Position numbers and translations under genes: made by a program. Under the pieces are notes generated by a model. That model saw only the letters and a list, made by a program, of their open reading frames with translations. It made no database searches and was not told the origin of the DNA. A stretch of 64,000 bases of DNA from Lingula anatina (Eukaryota > Brachiopoda > Lingulata > Lingulida > Lingulidae): contig NW_019775513.1 of assembly GCF_001039355.2 (NCBI RefSeq), positions 990,953-1,054,952 of the forward strand, written 5' to 3'. How positions within the stretch are numbered: position 1 is the first letter of the stretch; every line of letters starts with the position of its first letter. Shown piece by piece: positions 1 through 11,847 of the stretch.

Positions 1-616
1 AACGATATAAGAGGTTTCAGTCTTGCTACCCTGCTGTACACTCTCTGAGCATGTAACCGACGCCTAGCAATTTTCACAGACACATTCTTATGTGTGAAAT
101 TGTTCCACTGTGTTGTCAACTGACAAGCAGTGTCGAACTTTGACAACCTGGACATCAAAATCAGTCGTCGGTCTTCACGGCCAGTATTTTTTCTTGGACG
201 ACCCATCAGAGACAATTTGTCTCTTGATCCAGTGTTTCTATACCGAGACCAGACCCTCTGCACGGTTCTGACTGAACAATTCAATTGTATTGATATTCTG
301 ACATTGCTTATATTCCGCCTCTTCAGGTTAATAACTTGCACCTATAACCGTTAGATAATTACCTGTATCTTGCCATACTGGAAGAAGACAGGAATAACAT
401 TTGCTGTACATGTACAAGACCAACAATACAATTCCATGGTATAGCGGTTTTATACTCATTAGTCACATTATAAGTAGACCAGGCATTATAAGTACCCAAG
501 ATCTGCCTACTTTCATTACTCTGAGTTAGGGGGTGACACTTCTTTTGTCCAGTGTGTGTATGTGTATGTATTGGTCTTCTTAGGTAAAACTAGTAATAAA
601 AAAAGAAAGAACTCAC
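1..616. other. M28 intron, partial; no feature recognised
   Basis: This is the part of the intron that follows M28 exon 6. No M28 C-terminal exon (SDHASF-like motif) was found on the minus strand. A GTACATGTAC palindrome sits at 416-425. Nothing else stands out. Confidence 0.5.
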
Positions 617-760
617 GTGATACTGGGGGTTTCCAGCCACGTTATTCCACTCTGTCTGAAGGTGATCCAGCATATCTCGTTCTTCAGGGCGGCCAATAAC
701 GGCCAGAAAGTCTCCGCGTCCATCCCGAGAAATAATATTTTTCATGACGTCAGGAAACGC
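617..760 (-). CDS. M28 peptidase exon 6
   Basis: The acceptor is ctcttctttgatccag|GCG and the donor CAC|GTGAGT; 48 codons in phase 0 at both ends. It contains GRGDFLAVIGR, a segment typical of animal secreted M28 proteins. No later exon could be found between 1 and 616. Confidence 0.88.
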
Positions 761-1751
761 CTGGATCAAAGAAGAGCTCCAGAGTAAAGGCAGAGTTCAT
801 TTTATTTCTAAAATGTTTTAATGTATTGTGTTGCACAAAAAATTAAATAAATAAAATAAAAAACGCAACTCAATGCTTACTTAAGCCGGCTTAACAAAAA
901 GTCAAAATTCCGTGAAGTTAAGCAAATATCTGCCTTAAAATGTCATACTGATGCACAGCTTGCTTTCTGAGGAGGCAAAGGAGCACGTTATCAATGCTTC
1001 GTTTAAAACTATAGATACAGCTAATTTGTCACTTATGTAACAAACGGGTGTGCCCACGGCGGCGCTCACCTGTTCAAATTCTGTGGGTACATTCTGCGAC
1101 TTCTCCGTCAGATCAACGTTCATAACGACATCCAGTATTATTATCCCTTGGAAAGGCGGGAGATTGTCTGCCGCGGTGTTTGCAGGGTAATTGTCTTTCC
1201 AGAACTTCGGGAACCACGTTTTTACCAGCTCCCGGCTTCCACAAGCGATTTTGCTGCATGCGATGTCTTTTCCATCTATCAAAGATTTATTGGAAAGTTC
1301 ACAAGTCATGTCTCATCTTCATAGCAAACCCATGTAAACGCATGAAATCTGTTTTACAGGGTAGAAACTGTTTTGACATTTAGCCATTATTATATGAGAA
1401 ATCTGTGGTAGGGGAGCAAAGTAACTTCCCAACTACTCCCCCCCCCCCAAAGAAATAAATGCACTCAGTACAAAACCCTGCCCAAAATGGAAAGTAGATG
1501 TGAAATATTCGACTAAAACTTGGGGCAAAGGAGAGGGTGGGGAAGAAAGCAAGTCTTCCTGTCATCATTATTTAATCCGTTATTAATTTTTTTTAGAATA
1601 CAAACTGATATACGTACTCGTAGCTATCTTTCATAGTAAAATTCCATTCAGTTGAGGGGGTTTATTTTCATCTTATCTTCGTTTAAAAAGAACTACGAGA
1701 GGTTTGTGCAGACGTGTAATACATGAAAACACGCTAAGCTGTCTCGGCTAC

Positions 1752-1806
<55 letters not shown>

Positions 1807-4800
1807 TGTGACTACTTACGACTTTCCCATTCTTCAAAATCTGAGGCAATAAAGAATAATGTATAGTTCGGTCTACACCCAGTGTGCGTAAGGACCTTAG
1901 CAGCCTCCAACATTGCCGTCACACCAGACCCATTATCATTTACACCTATTGGTAAAGAAAAAAAAACTCCATGTTGTGAACTTCTATGTTGAATGAAACA
2001 TGTTTTATTATAACACAAACTACTTAACTTAATTTTTTTAGATAATCACTATCACTCTGAAATAAATGCACACGATGCATGAAAATTGAACTTCTACCTT
2101 AGGTACGTATGCTGAAGGCTACTCTTGCACCTTGTAGCAAAGATACATACCTTTTTCTCAACAAACGCAATTGCCGAGAAAATGCCGCAACAGTTCTATT
2201 GTTCGGATATAAAAACGTAACAACTATGACAATTCAGTGCAATCGCAGCTGCACATGTGGTATACCTGGTGAGGTCCGCATTGTGTCGTAATGCGCTCCT
2301 ATTGCCAGTGGGAAGTCGTGTACTGTACCAAACTGACGTCCTTTCAGAATACCTATTACATTATGCCCTTTCACCTGGAAAACGGGTGATATACAAGATT
2401 CATTTATTTAATATCTAATTATTATATATTTATTCCGGTTTTAAATGTAACCCAACCAAAAATGGCAAATATACATAAATACATAATAAGAACAATAATG
2501 GGGTGTTACGCTTGTCACTGAGATATTTAAAATATTGAAAAAGTTATTTCAAAACAATACATTCTATTTCCATACAGAATATAGGGTACTTCTCGTGGAA
2601 CATATATCGCACACATAAATCTACACTAAAATCGTATTTCAGTTTCAGTTAGTAGATATTGCTAGATATTCCTGATAAAATAACCAAAATCTGATTGGCC
2701 ACCCACATGATTAAACATTTGTGTTCTAACTGGGACCGGGATTTTCTTTTTATTGCAGATCTCACGTTATAGAGTGATATCCAATCCTACACCCTCAAAA
2801 GGAAATAGCAAATGGGCAAGGCATTGGGAAGGGATTCGTCTGCTTTTCGACTTCTGGCGTACTATTGGGTTTGCCCGTGCTCAAATTTTAAGTTCATCTG
2901 TGAACGCGGAAGGAGGTCATATACTCCGCTACCAAAAAGTGTCACCCCTAACGCAATGCGTACAGTGATACAAAAACTCCTGTCGTGAACCAATGTTCTT
3001 TCTTTAACTTCTGAAAGAATTTTCACAAAAATTTAATGACTGTATACCACCAATGAATAAACTAACCATAGTAAGAGAAATTAAAGCCACATTTTGTGTT
3101 CACTGTGCACTTACTCCCGCTAAGTCTGTATCGAAGCTATGTATTCTGGTGTCCAGTCCCTGGCTTTGCAGATAATCATGTATGAACATCATGGTCTCAT
3201 TCTTGACCGCTGGGTCATGCGCGTGGTGGCGAGGGCTAAAGAAACGAGTGGTCAGCGTTTCCCTCATCCAGGTCTTGTTCACTTCAAAGCATGATCGATG
3301 TTGGAGTTCTATTGAAAATAAGCAATACGTAATATCACTATCACTGTTACTTACAAGAAAATTTTTAAAAAATTGATCATTATTATGCAAACCGGATACG
3401 CCTTCAGCATAGAATCACAAAAAATTAGGATCAAGCTTTCTCGATTATAAAGGATCAAGCTTTTCATTACGTTGGTTACGATAGAAAATAAAGCGCAAAG
3501 ATTATAATTAGGGGAAACTGATAAGGGGTATGAGCATGGTGAAATAATGGCAAACTTAATTTTGTAGCACAGCTCAATTCTTCAAATATCCCAGTATTGC
3601 TTATTTGGAGATCAGTGCTTTCCGCTGGATTATACATTTTCGCTAAACCAATTATGCAAACCAAATGGCGAAGTGAGTATCCGGTAGAGCTGATTTTACT
3701 TGGAAAGAGGATGAATACATTGACGTCATTAACCCAGCGGTTACATCCTGGTTGGCTCTTATACCGTCAAATACATTCTACGTAATCTGGTTTTCCACTT
3801 TAACTGTCAAAACGGCGATAATGTAGGCAGATAGGAAATGGTGTTCGAAGAATGACCCGTCACCGAACTTATTTGTGTGTTCAGCTAAAAGTATTAGTTT
3901 GGCATTGTATGCCAAAAAGATGAAAACATCTGAAGATGTGGATTTTGAAATGGTTCTTACTAACTGTGCACCGTAATCAGTAGTTCTACAGTTTGGATAT
4001 TCTTTATCTACACGTTGACTTTGCTTGAAACATATATGATTAACTCTCTGTGATAACGATATTAAATGCTTGAATGTTTATATAAATGGCACTGGTACCC
4101 TAAGTCAGTTAAAATGAGTGGATTGCATTCCAAGTCAATGTTAAATCTTATGAATGGTATTCTATCGCCGGTTATTGATGCCACAGAAGGAAATGCACTG
4201 TTCATATAAATATCGATTTTTATAAATGAACTTTACATGTCAACTGACATAATAAAAGACTGGGGTTATGTTGTAGACAGGATATTACGATATAGAAGGT
4301 ACCTTATGTGATTTTAATTCAAGGCAAATAGTTTTCGTAAAGCTTAGCAATTATGAGAGAAGCACGGTTGTTTTGTCCCACATGCAGGACTTATTGGCCC
4401 TAGATATGTCGCCGAACCTCTATACAGATGCAGCGACTTTTGAATTTGTACACTCAGCTACTCGGTTTTAGGTTAACTTGCTCATTTAAGCTTTTTAGAG
4501 GCGATGCTTCAAAGAGGCAACCGTCAGAAATACATTTAGGTCCGCTACAATGGCACTGAAATTATCCAGCAGCCACGATGAACTATTGTCTGGAGGTTTA
4601 CCTCAACTAAAGCAGACAAAAATCTGTTCATGCCCATTTCTAGTAAAATCGATTAATCTAAGATGATGGGCATTGCGCAGAAAATAACATTCAGCAAACA
4701 CATAAAAACAGATGCTTTTGTATTAAAGGTATGAGACATTCCATTTTAGTAATCCATCGTGTAGGCCGAGTGTGATTGAACAGACTACCATTTTACGTCC

Positions 4801-7800
4801 CAGGGCTGGAAATGCCATGATTGCATGGCCCAGAAGAGCTTTACAATCCACATATGGCGCTTCACTTCGGCACAATTTGAGGTGAAAACGCAAGAGAATT
4901 CCAAGTTTGATATACAGTTCGTGTCAGAACATTACCAATAGATTTAATGCAGGCCTTTGTCGTGCGTTGGCTTACACACATACACGTATTCATGTATACA
5001 TGCTCTAAAATGTGCACTTCCCTCTTTTTCGAGCACGCTAGCATGCATGCACATAAGAGATGCGTACAAGAACTACACTAAAATGCCCGGAGCCTGCGAT
5101 TTCAAAGTACGCCTTTTTTTCTGAATACAAAGTGGACTTTTTTTTACCTCTGAGTTGACCCAATTGAGAAAGGACGTACATATAGAGCTTGGATCATATT
5201 TTGATTCAGCGATGATCTTTTCTAGCCAAAAGGTTCTCCCCCCCCCTCCCCCTCCCCGCCGAACCACCACTGCTTTCGGACCTAATTATAAAAAAAAGAA
5301 AAAAAACATGACTGCGTAGTTAAAAATCGTTATATTACTTCAATTATTAATCATAGATTCTCACTACACGTAGCTACGTTTCACACATAATGAAAAACTA
5401 AATAGCTTTTGACACTGAGCAAATTTCATTTTGACGAAACATTTGCAATAGTGTTAGTGTCTCTTTTATTCAAATTATCGGCTGATATGTTAAAACAATT
5501 ACAGTGCAGCATGTCCAATTCGATTTCTCTTCATTGCTTCTGTTCTCATTTCATTTGATTTTTTCCCCTTCTAAATAAATTTCGAGTTTTACCTTAATCT
5601 ATATCTTTAAAGTGATTGTAATTTCCTTAGACACCGACTTAAGCTTAAATGCTGCTGGGCGGTGCATGGAAACGAAAAGAAAATGGTTTTTCGATTGAAC
5701 ACCACGGTGAACGGAACAGTGTTTCACAATGAAAATATTAAACAATAGCCTTACTTCTTTGCCGAAATAAACAGCAAGAATAAGAAAATTGTTCCTGGGG
5801 CCAATGCTACATTAAAGTCGATGTTTATTCACCTCAAGGGACTGAAAGAACTTAAGCCGTTATATTTTGTCATGAAAAATACAAATCATAAAAATATACA
5901 TGTATGTAGGCATTGTTGGTCTTCGACCTTTCTTTATGACTGATACCAGCCACTGATATTATCAAAGATGTGGAGACTTTTATATTCACGTTGCATATAC
6001 TGTGCAAATTCGGTGATGGGGGTGGACCCCGAAGCGGATTCCGTATTTAAACATTTTAATTTGTAATTAAAATTTAATAATTGTCATTTGGAATAGAGTG
6101 TACCGTCCAATACCACGGGCTTTCCTTCTTATTTGTTTGGGTGCTGCAGGCTTTACTTCTTGTGGGGTAATACGGGGATCTACATGTATTTCCGAGATAA
6201 ATAATTAGATAAAGGACTTGGGATTGGAGAGAGTGTCATTTTAAGTGTGACGTCTTCAAAAGATGGAACCCTTTGACTTAGAAAGGGCATAACGGTTTCC
6301 CTTTTCAATTCAATTCCTTATCTTGAAGCCACCAGAATATTGTAACAACGACATGTAATACACGTACAAACTAATTATATTTATTCCAGGTGGGCAAGTG
6401 GGACTATATTTCTTGTCAAGCATCATTTCACTTAATTCCAGATCATGATCAGACCATAACAGCGCAATAACTCAAAACTTTTTATTGATTATGATCCTCA
6501 GACGGCCATAAAATACCTTTCAGTAGAAAAGTTTGGATTGATTTTCAGCGCAGTTATCAGTCAGCATTTAGGCGCGCTGTCTGCAGACACTTGGGTCTAT
6601 CAGTTTTTCGCACGTTCTACTGTTTACTGAACCAGAAGAGAAGCATGGGTGATACCCAAGTGTGCTTCAAAGATGATATTGGAAAACGTGTATATGAATG
6701 TGGTCCGAGTAGACGGCAAGTCATGATAAAGTCATCGTTCTCTGCTCTTCATGTAGGCCACCGCTACATTTTCCTCTATTTTCTATGCATCATTCTAGTG
6801 GGGCGTGGGCAAAAAAAGATTCAATATTTTTAAGAAGTTAAAACTACTAAGGCAATGTTCAGCGTGCTTGAAAAACACAAGTACTTTAGCTTGGCTCTAA
6901 CATCTTGGAAGCAGTGACTTGATTTCAAACACATCTGTATTGAAAATCGTTCTCAATGCTTCCCAGAGCCTTCCACGGAAACGGCGATCATGAATTTTGG
7001 GTAATTTTCGCAAGACTCGGCCGCTATATTTGGTCTCGTATAACTGTTTACCTTCGAACACTTAGTAATGCTCTTATATGAAACTGTCCCCCCAAAACCA
7101 CGCCACCATAAGCGTCTGCAAGCCGCCTGTATGCTGAGCGGCTTGGGAGTCAATTGGAATCCGCATGACCCAGTCCTCAGGAGAGACTTGACACAGGCGA
7201 GAACTGGCTACATGTACGCCGTGAGGAGGCAGTGGTCAGTGGTTATAAGACATAGAAGAATATTTTTAACCGTCCCATATATACCTGCGAACCTCTAGGC
7301 GAAGGGGAATTAATAATGGAGAATAAAAGATACGGGTTGAGAAACTATGGAAATTATTTCGACACCACTTTTCACCGACTTTTCTATCTAAGAATAATTT
7401 CCTGAGACCTAGTGTTAAGTGTAGTCTAAATCGTTCTCTATGCGTGTTCACAAGCCAGTGTGAACTGGATGTTAATAAATATATTGTACATGTCCTCTGG
7501 AAGCTCTTAAATATTTAACTAAGCCATGTTTGGCATAAAGTCCATGATAATTACTTGGTGATTCAACAAAGCACCCTCTTAATTAAATCGAATGCATTTT
7601 TTTTACTTTGGCAAACGCCCATTATTAATTTCGAACGGAATCGTGTTTATTGGATACACATTATACACGTGTATCAAGACTCGTTACCGATGGTGTTATC
7701 TATATAAAGTAATCACTGGACAAATTGAAAGTATTTAAACCCTAAATGTGAGTACACATGTAAAAATACCCAGCATGAAATCGTTTTATGTCATTCATTT

Positions 7801-8147
7801 TAATTTTTTTTTTTTGACATGTCATGTTTTTAAAACGTTTTACTTTATATGACACAGACACCAGAGAAAAAGTGTAACTGATGCTTACAGTATTATTGGT
7901 AGAACACCTTTGTTTGGAGGTCCAAAATATATAGCCTTATACTTCTATTTCATGTTTTAGAATAAAAGCACAATTCACAGATTGGACCAAATCAAAAATA
8001 CTTCTTTGGTATCGTGACACCATATGAATACCCCTCGAGAAAGTTGCGCTTGTATGTATTGAATGTACTCCTTCGATGCTTAATAAGGTACTCACCTAAA
8101 ATGAATATACAATAACATCCAGCTAAAAGGCGGATTAAAGTTGCCAT
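617..8147 (-). CDS. Secreted M28-family zinc aminopeptidase, six exons, 3' end outside window
   Basis: Spliced coding exons in transcript order are 8096-8147, 3115-3308, 2266-2374, 1820-1945, 1070-about 1311 and 617-760; the introns have GT/AG ends and the phases are 1,0,1,1,0. The N-terminus MATLIRLLAGCYCIFIL is a signal peptide. Residues about 105-160 hold the M28 core: GAHYD (zinc His about 110), VNDNGSG (bridging Asp about 122) and DFEEWE (catalytic Glu about 156, zinc Glu about 157). ILD (Asp about 221) is the likely next metal ligand. The last ligand, a His in an SDHxxF-type motif, would lie downstream, so the gene runs off the left edge. M28 enzymes remove N-terminal residues from peptides; with this leader it would act in the secretory path or outside the cell. 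About 289 residues are visible. The assignment to M28 is firm; the substrate is unknown. Confidence 0.93.
1070..1311 (-). CDS. M28 peptidase exon 5
   Basis: The donor is CAG|GTGAGC (phase 0). The acceptor is uncertain: AG|AC at 1312 or AG|AT at 1276 both keep the frame. It encodes a CxxxxCGS segment, a helix WFPKFWK, and the strand IIILDVVMNVD with the likely fourth metal ligand. Confidence 0.85.
1755..1810. repeat. Compound microsatellite (TC)n(TG)n
   Basis: A (TC) run at 1755-1789 passes directly into (TG) up to 1810. It lies in the M28 intron just after the exon 4 donor (GTAAGT at 1814-1819 on the minus strand), so length variation here could affect splicing. Confidence 0.95.
1820..1945 (-). 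CDS. M28 peptidase exon 4: bridging Asp and catalytic Glu pair
   Basis: The acceptor is ctttaccaatag|GT and the donor AGTC|GTAAGT (phase 1). It encodes VNDNGSGVTAMLEAAKVL and ends FIASDFEEWES, the metal-bridging Asp and the EE pair of M28 peptidases. A (CT)n(GT)n microsatellite starts 9 bp into the downstream intron. Confidence 0.92.
2266..2374 (-). CDS. M28 peptidase exon 3: first zinc ligand
   Basis: The acceptor is cgttttccag|GTG and the donor CCAG|GTATA (phase 1). The exon ends IGAHYDTMRTSPG; the His of GAHYD is the first metal ligand and the following Asp is the residue that orients it in this family. Confidence 0.92.
3115..3308 (-). CDS. M28 peptidase exon 2: N-terminal part of the mature protein
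   Basis: The acceptor is tattttcaatag|AA (phase 1) and the donor GGA|GTAAGT (phase 0). It encodes 64 codons with the usual N-terminal M28 features, a conserved RHH-rich turn and a helix ending SQGLDTRIHSF, before the beta strands that lead to the metal site. Confidence 0.9.
3309..8095. other. M28 intron 1, 4.8 kb
   Basis: A long first intron on the minus strand. It contains C/G homopolymer runs near 5238, a TACATGTA at 5897 and 7209, and a patch of higher GC at about 7080-7260 with short overlapping ORFs and no recognisable product. Short open stretches at 4493-4664 and 6591-6833 (plus strand) have no recognised homology. No transposon boundary was seen. Confidence 0.5.
8096..8147 (-). CDS. 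M28 peptidase exon 1: start codon and signal peptide
   Basis: The ATG at 8145-8147 opens 17 codons of hydrophobic leader, then one base and the donor G|GTGAGT (phase 1). Joining that G to the AA that begins the next exon gives a Glu codon and an uninterrupted frame, which supports this start although the next exon is 4.8 kb away. Confidence 0.85.
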
Positions 8148-8698
8148 TTCACTCTGCTCCTCCTGCAGGTTTTGAATTGATCCAAGAAATATTTTCGAGT
8201 CCCGTTAGACCTCCGTACACGTGAAATGTCTCACACAATGTGCCAACTTTTCTTTAATGCCAAGGATTATTTGAACTTGGGATGTGTATCGATCCCACAG
8301 TGTAAGACGAGGCATTGATTGTAGCGGTATGTTTAAATGCCGGTTGAAAAGCAGACGATTTCTAAAGAACGGTATGTTTCACCCATCAAGTCTGACGCAC
8401 ATAAACGTTATTATAATCTTTACCCGCAAATTAATAACGCAGGAGAAAAATCGACCATTTGGCTGCCAATTATACCTAAAAACTTATTAAAGCTTCAGAT
8501 CGGCAACAAGTACAGACCTAGGAATTGATCGCATTTTGTTGCGCCGTGAATGGTAGCTAAAACTTCCAAAGGAAAGGCGTTATTGCGATGATATGACAAA
8601 AGGGTGGTCGCGTTAAGCAGACGATCCCTAGATTTCTAGTTATTTCTTTCAATCAATAAGATAAGGCTTATGTGTAGACTGCTGTTTCAAATTTCCAA

Positions 8699-10805
8699 TT
8701 ACACACACTCTTCAAACATCCTTTTTCCACTGTGTGCAGAGACCAGTTTGTCTGCTAAATCAAAAGGGAAATTAAGCATCCAATCGAATCCTTTATTCAT
8801 TGCATCTATACGCACTTGTAGGTTAATGATCTCGTCTTTTGATTCATCAGCACCCAAGTTTTCCCACCGCTCTTGATAAAAATATTGACAAACTGCCAAC
8901 TATACACAGTACAAAGGATTGCGCCAGGCAATTGTCAAGAAAATTGTTTTCCTAAAACAACACACAAGGCATGAAATTGGAAATATTAATATGTCGTGCA
9001 TGTGTCATAAAAAACTCATATGACTAATATTCACTATGGTTTGGTACTTCTGGTGACTTACAAGTGCTATCGCGTTAAAACTACAAAATCACCCAGAAAC
9101 AGACCTCTGCCAAGGCAACGCGTTTCTCATTCTTATTATTAATTTTTAATCAATTCTCAAATAATTACTTATCAATTATTTATAAACTGATAAATTAGCA
9201 AAATTTTTGTAATAAAATGTAAAATTGGTCAATGTATTGGTTGACCAATTAATAAATTAATTAATCAATTAACTATTTAAACACCACCCAACTCTACCCC
9301 CGTTTTCGACCTAGTCTAAAAATTTTATCAAAATAACCCCATAACTTTTTTTTTTTGCATATCGCTGCTACTTATAACAAACAAATACACCAGATTAAGT
9401 AACAGTCAACCATTAATCAATTAAGTGGTCATAACCTTATTCTAATCTTATCCTTATTCACTTTTAAGTTGGCCCATTTGTGTACTACGTTCCTCAAAGC
9501 TTCGTAAGAATCCATCCATTACTTTTTCAATTTGGCTGGTGACCAAAAGACCAAACAAACAGACAAACGGAGGTGAAAACAAATCTCTGACAGAGGTAAC
9601 CAGGGCTTGGTAGTAGACCATATGTGTATATGTACACTGTAGCATGTATTACAAGCTTTTTTTTCTACAGTCCACACGGCTGTTTTACAACATATAGTGC
9701 AAACAGCGCCCCCGTCCAATTTTTTTCCAAGAACCAACATAAAGCTAGCGTGACTTGATAGTTGATTACGTTATTGTTTAGAAGATTAGAGATTGGTTTA
9801 GGAGGGGCGTGGTGAAAGTGATTCATGAGAGGGAAGAGCTGACGAGCCTTAACAGACTGCGGAGATTGGGGTTACATCTATCCAGCATACGGGGCGGAGT
9901 GCCATATCAAACATATTCCGCGGCGCTTACTTGACAGGACTGATCATCCCTTATCCAAAACGCAATTGCATTCACTGCAGCTGGGTTCATGCAACTATCA
10001 CAACTATAGCAATCGTCGTTTTGCCAGTTGCAAACTAATGTTGTATTGTTTATGTCAAGAACTAATGATGCCGTTGCTCGGTAGGTCATTTGATTTGTAT
10101 GTGCATCGATGTTCCCTATGCACTCACCGTGCGTTGCGAAATTCCCTTGCTTGTTGGTGACAGTGTGACAGAAAAGGTAGTCCACAAGGAACAGTAGTCC
10201 GTTCTCCATTATTTTGTACAGGTGACATTCGTCTCATATACTTACCCAAATAATCTGACTTACCCTAACCTAAACTAATCAATTTTTACTGATATTTATA
10301 ATGCTAGTAATTGACAGCCACGAGTGGATAAGGAGCGGGGAGTGTTTCGTAGAGTTACTGTTTTATTTATTTATTTATTTTTTTTTTTGGGGGGGGGGAG
10401 GTGTCACCCTGTACTACTTTGCGTAACAGCAAAAGATAAAGACCACAAATTCGTCACACTACGAATACCATTCCTGTCACACCTGTGGTGCAAACTAAAT
10501 AATGCTCACATATGTGAATAAAATTTCACAATGTTAAATCTGCAAGAGGGATCCAAACTCGCCAAAAAGGATACAGAGCAGCAATACTGTATATTTTTCT
10601 CACACCATGGTTCACGTTTACTTGACCTACCATTACATTTTGCGTGCCGAGTTAGAAAAACAAGTTTCAGTTTTCGTCAGGCATGTCTTTTTAATTAAAA
10701 AGTATCCATTTTACTCACGAATCTGTTTGGTAGACAAATAGGCCTTTCTACTTTCCTCGTCCACATAATAAATTATTCTATAGACCAATGTCTTTTTTCT
10801 CAGTT
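8699..10805 (-). CDS. Unrecognised Cys-containing protein, three candidate exons, 5' end missing
   Basis: Exons in transcript order are 10719-10805 (phase 1 to 1, acceptor ctacatag, donor C|GTGAGT), 9931-10232 (phase 1 to 0, donor CAA|GTAAGC) and 8699-8869 (phase 0, ends TGTGTGTAA). The phases agree across both joins, giving about 185 residues with no stop. Features are a basic start (LRKK...), a middle segment with closely spaced Cys (CNWQNDDCYSCDSC) and an NTT glycosylation site, and a helical C-terminus ending FEECV. An internal ATG at 10209 could instead start a shorter protein of about 149 residues. The stop lies 550 bp upstream of the M28 start on the same strand. I do not recognise the family. 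The acceptor at 10233 has a poor pyrimidine tract, so the model is provisional. Confidence 0.45.
8870..9930. other. AT-rich intron of the unrecognised 8.7-10.8 kb gene
   Basis: Very AT-rich with runs of TTAATTAAT type around 9130-9280. No coding potential or repeat family was recognised. Confidence 0.4.
10375..10398. repeat. Poly-T/poly-G homopolymer junction
   Basis: A TTTA-type simple repeat and poly-T pass into about ten G residues at 10389-10398, in the intron between the 10.7 and 10.2 kb exons. Such runs are error-prone in sequencing. Confidence 0.9.
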
Positions 10806-11711
10806 CTATGTAGTCAAAAAGTTATATGTTTTGTTCTGTCGTACTACCTGTGTAGTACACATTGTAGTACGTTTAACGAATACACTGATACCGTATAGCG
10901 CTTGTTACGCGTCTGACCTTTCATGAAAAAATAATGTCCATGAAATTTTAGTCATTTTCCTCTTAACGTCTTTGGTATTTTGCATTTGATCTGTTTGCCC
11001 CCCCCCCGATGAAGCCTCCGTGCCGAAACGACTGTAGGGCTATATTAAACATGGGAAAAAACAGATTTTAATCTTTAAAACTTTTTACATTTTCTATTTT
11101 GAATATTTTTATATATAACTGCTTTTATATAATACACATACTACTGCTCTAGAAAAGAGTTACTACCTATGCTGAGCCAAAAAATTAGAATTCTTGCCTA
11201 AGACAACTTTATTTTTATAAACGTAATGCAGATAGGTTTATCACTTTCGCAACACTTTTGCAACCCCGTCTTTCTTTGTTTGTTTAGTTATTTTATTATC
11301 ATTATTATTATTGAACCGCTAATTTTCTTTTAATCTGATCCTGTTTTTATTTTCATTCCAGACGAATATTTTATGTAATTTGTGGGGTTAGAGACACTGT
11401 CAATTTCCTTTATCTTCGATTCCATTTCTCCGTGATTGACAGCAAATTTAATAAAGACAGTAGATTTTGTCACGAACTAATTATCTGGTATCATTACAAA
11501 GCTGATGAATCTATTTTCAACAAGTAAAGTTCCATGTTATATCTTAAATGACAAAGGGTTACACCACAATTTCAGAGCCTCTTCTGGACAAATTTAAGAA
11601 TATTAAGAACACATACAAATTTAATTTGGCGACCTTTTACTTAATCAATTTTTGGCGTCAAGCCAGAAGAATTTAAACACTTATAAGATATATGTGTGGA
11701 TAATCACAAAC
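10806..11711. other. No gene recognised
   Basis: AT-rich sequence with poly-C near 11000. Only short chance ORFs are present. If the FReD exons and the 8.7-10.8 kb exons belong to one transcript, this would be an intron, but no bridging exon was found. Confidence 0.4.
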
Positions 11712-11838
11712 TTTGTTTTGTACCACCAGGCTTCATCATAACAACGCACTTGCTCAAAGTTCTTGTCTGTTGATTGATTTGTTGCACTAAAAACAAAATG
11801 TTCTGAGGACAGAGCAACCATCTGTGAACTTGCATGCC
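11712..11838 (-). CDS. Fibrinogen-related domain (FReD) exon, AWWY segment
   Basis: On the minus strand an acceptor with a good pyrimidine tract (tgtcctattcttcctgaag) opens a frame GHASSQMVALSSEHFVFSA... that contains F-S-x-x-N-Q-x-x-D-K, then a Cys and E-A-W-W-Y-K. In FReD proteins (ficolins, angiopoietins, tenascin C-termini) the same order is FSTxDxDND, C, GAWWY. The next expected segment (CHxSNLNG) is not found, and the codons after WWYK run into a stop at 11681. The donor is unclear (GTTTGT at 11711 is weak). This is therefore either an exon of an intact but divergent gene or part of a broken one. The start of the duplicated block lies about 10 bp upstream of this exon. Confidence 0.55.
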
Positions 11839-11847
11839 CTTCAGGAA

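Noticed and set aside
4493-4664. 58-codon open stretch after ctttttag in M28 intron 1 on the plus strand
   Set aside because: Protein-like but without homology or a second exon; could be chance.
9130-9290. Repetitive TTAATTAAT-rich sequence resembling a replication or attachment site
   Set aside because: Ordinary AT-rich intron sequence in an animal genome; no defined structure.
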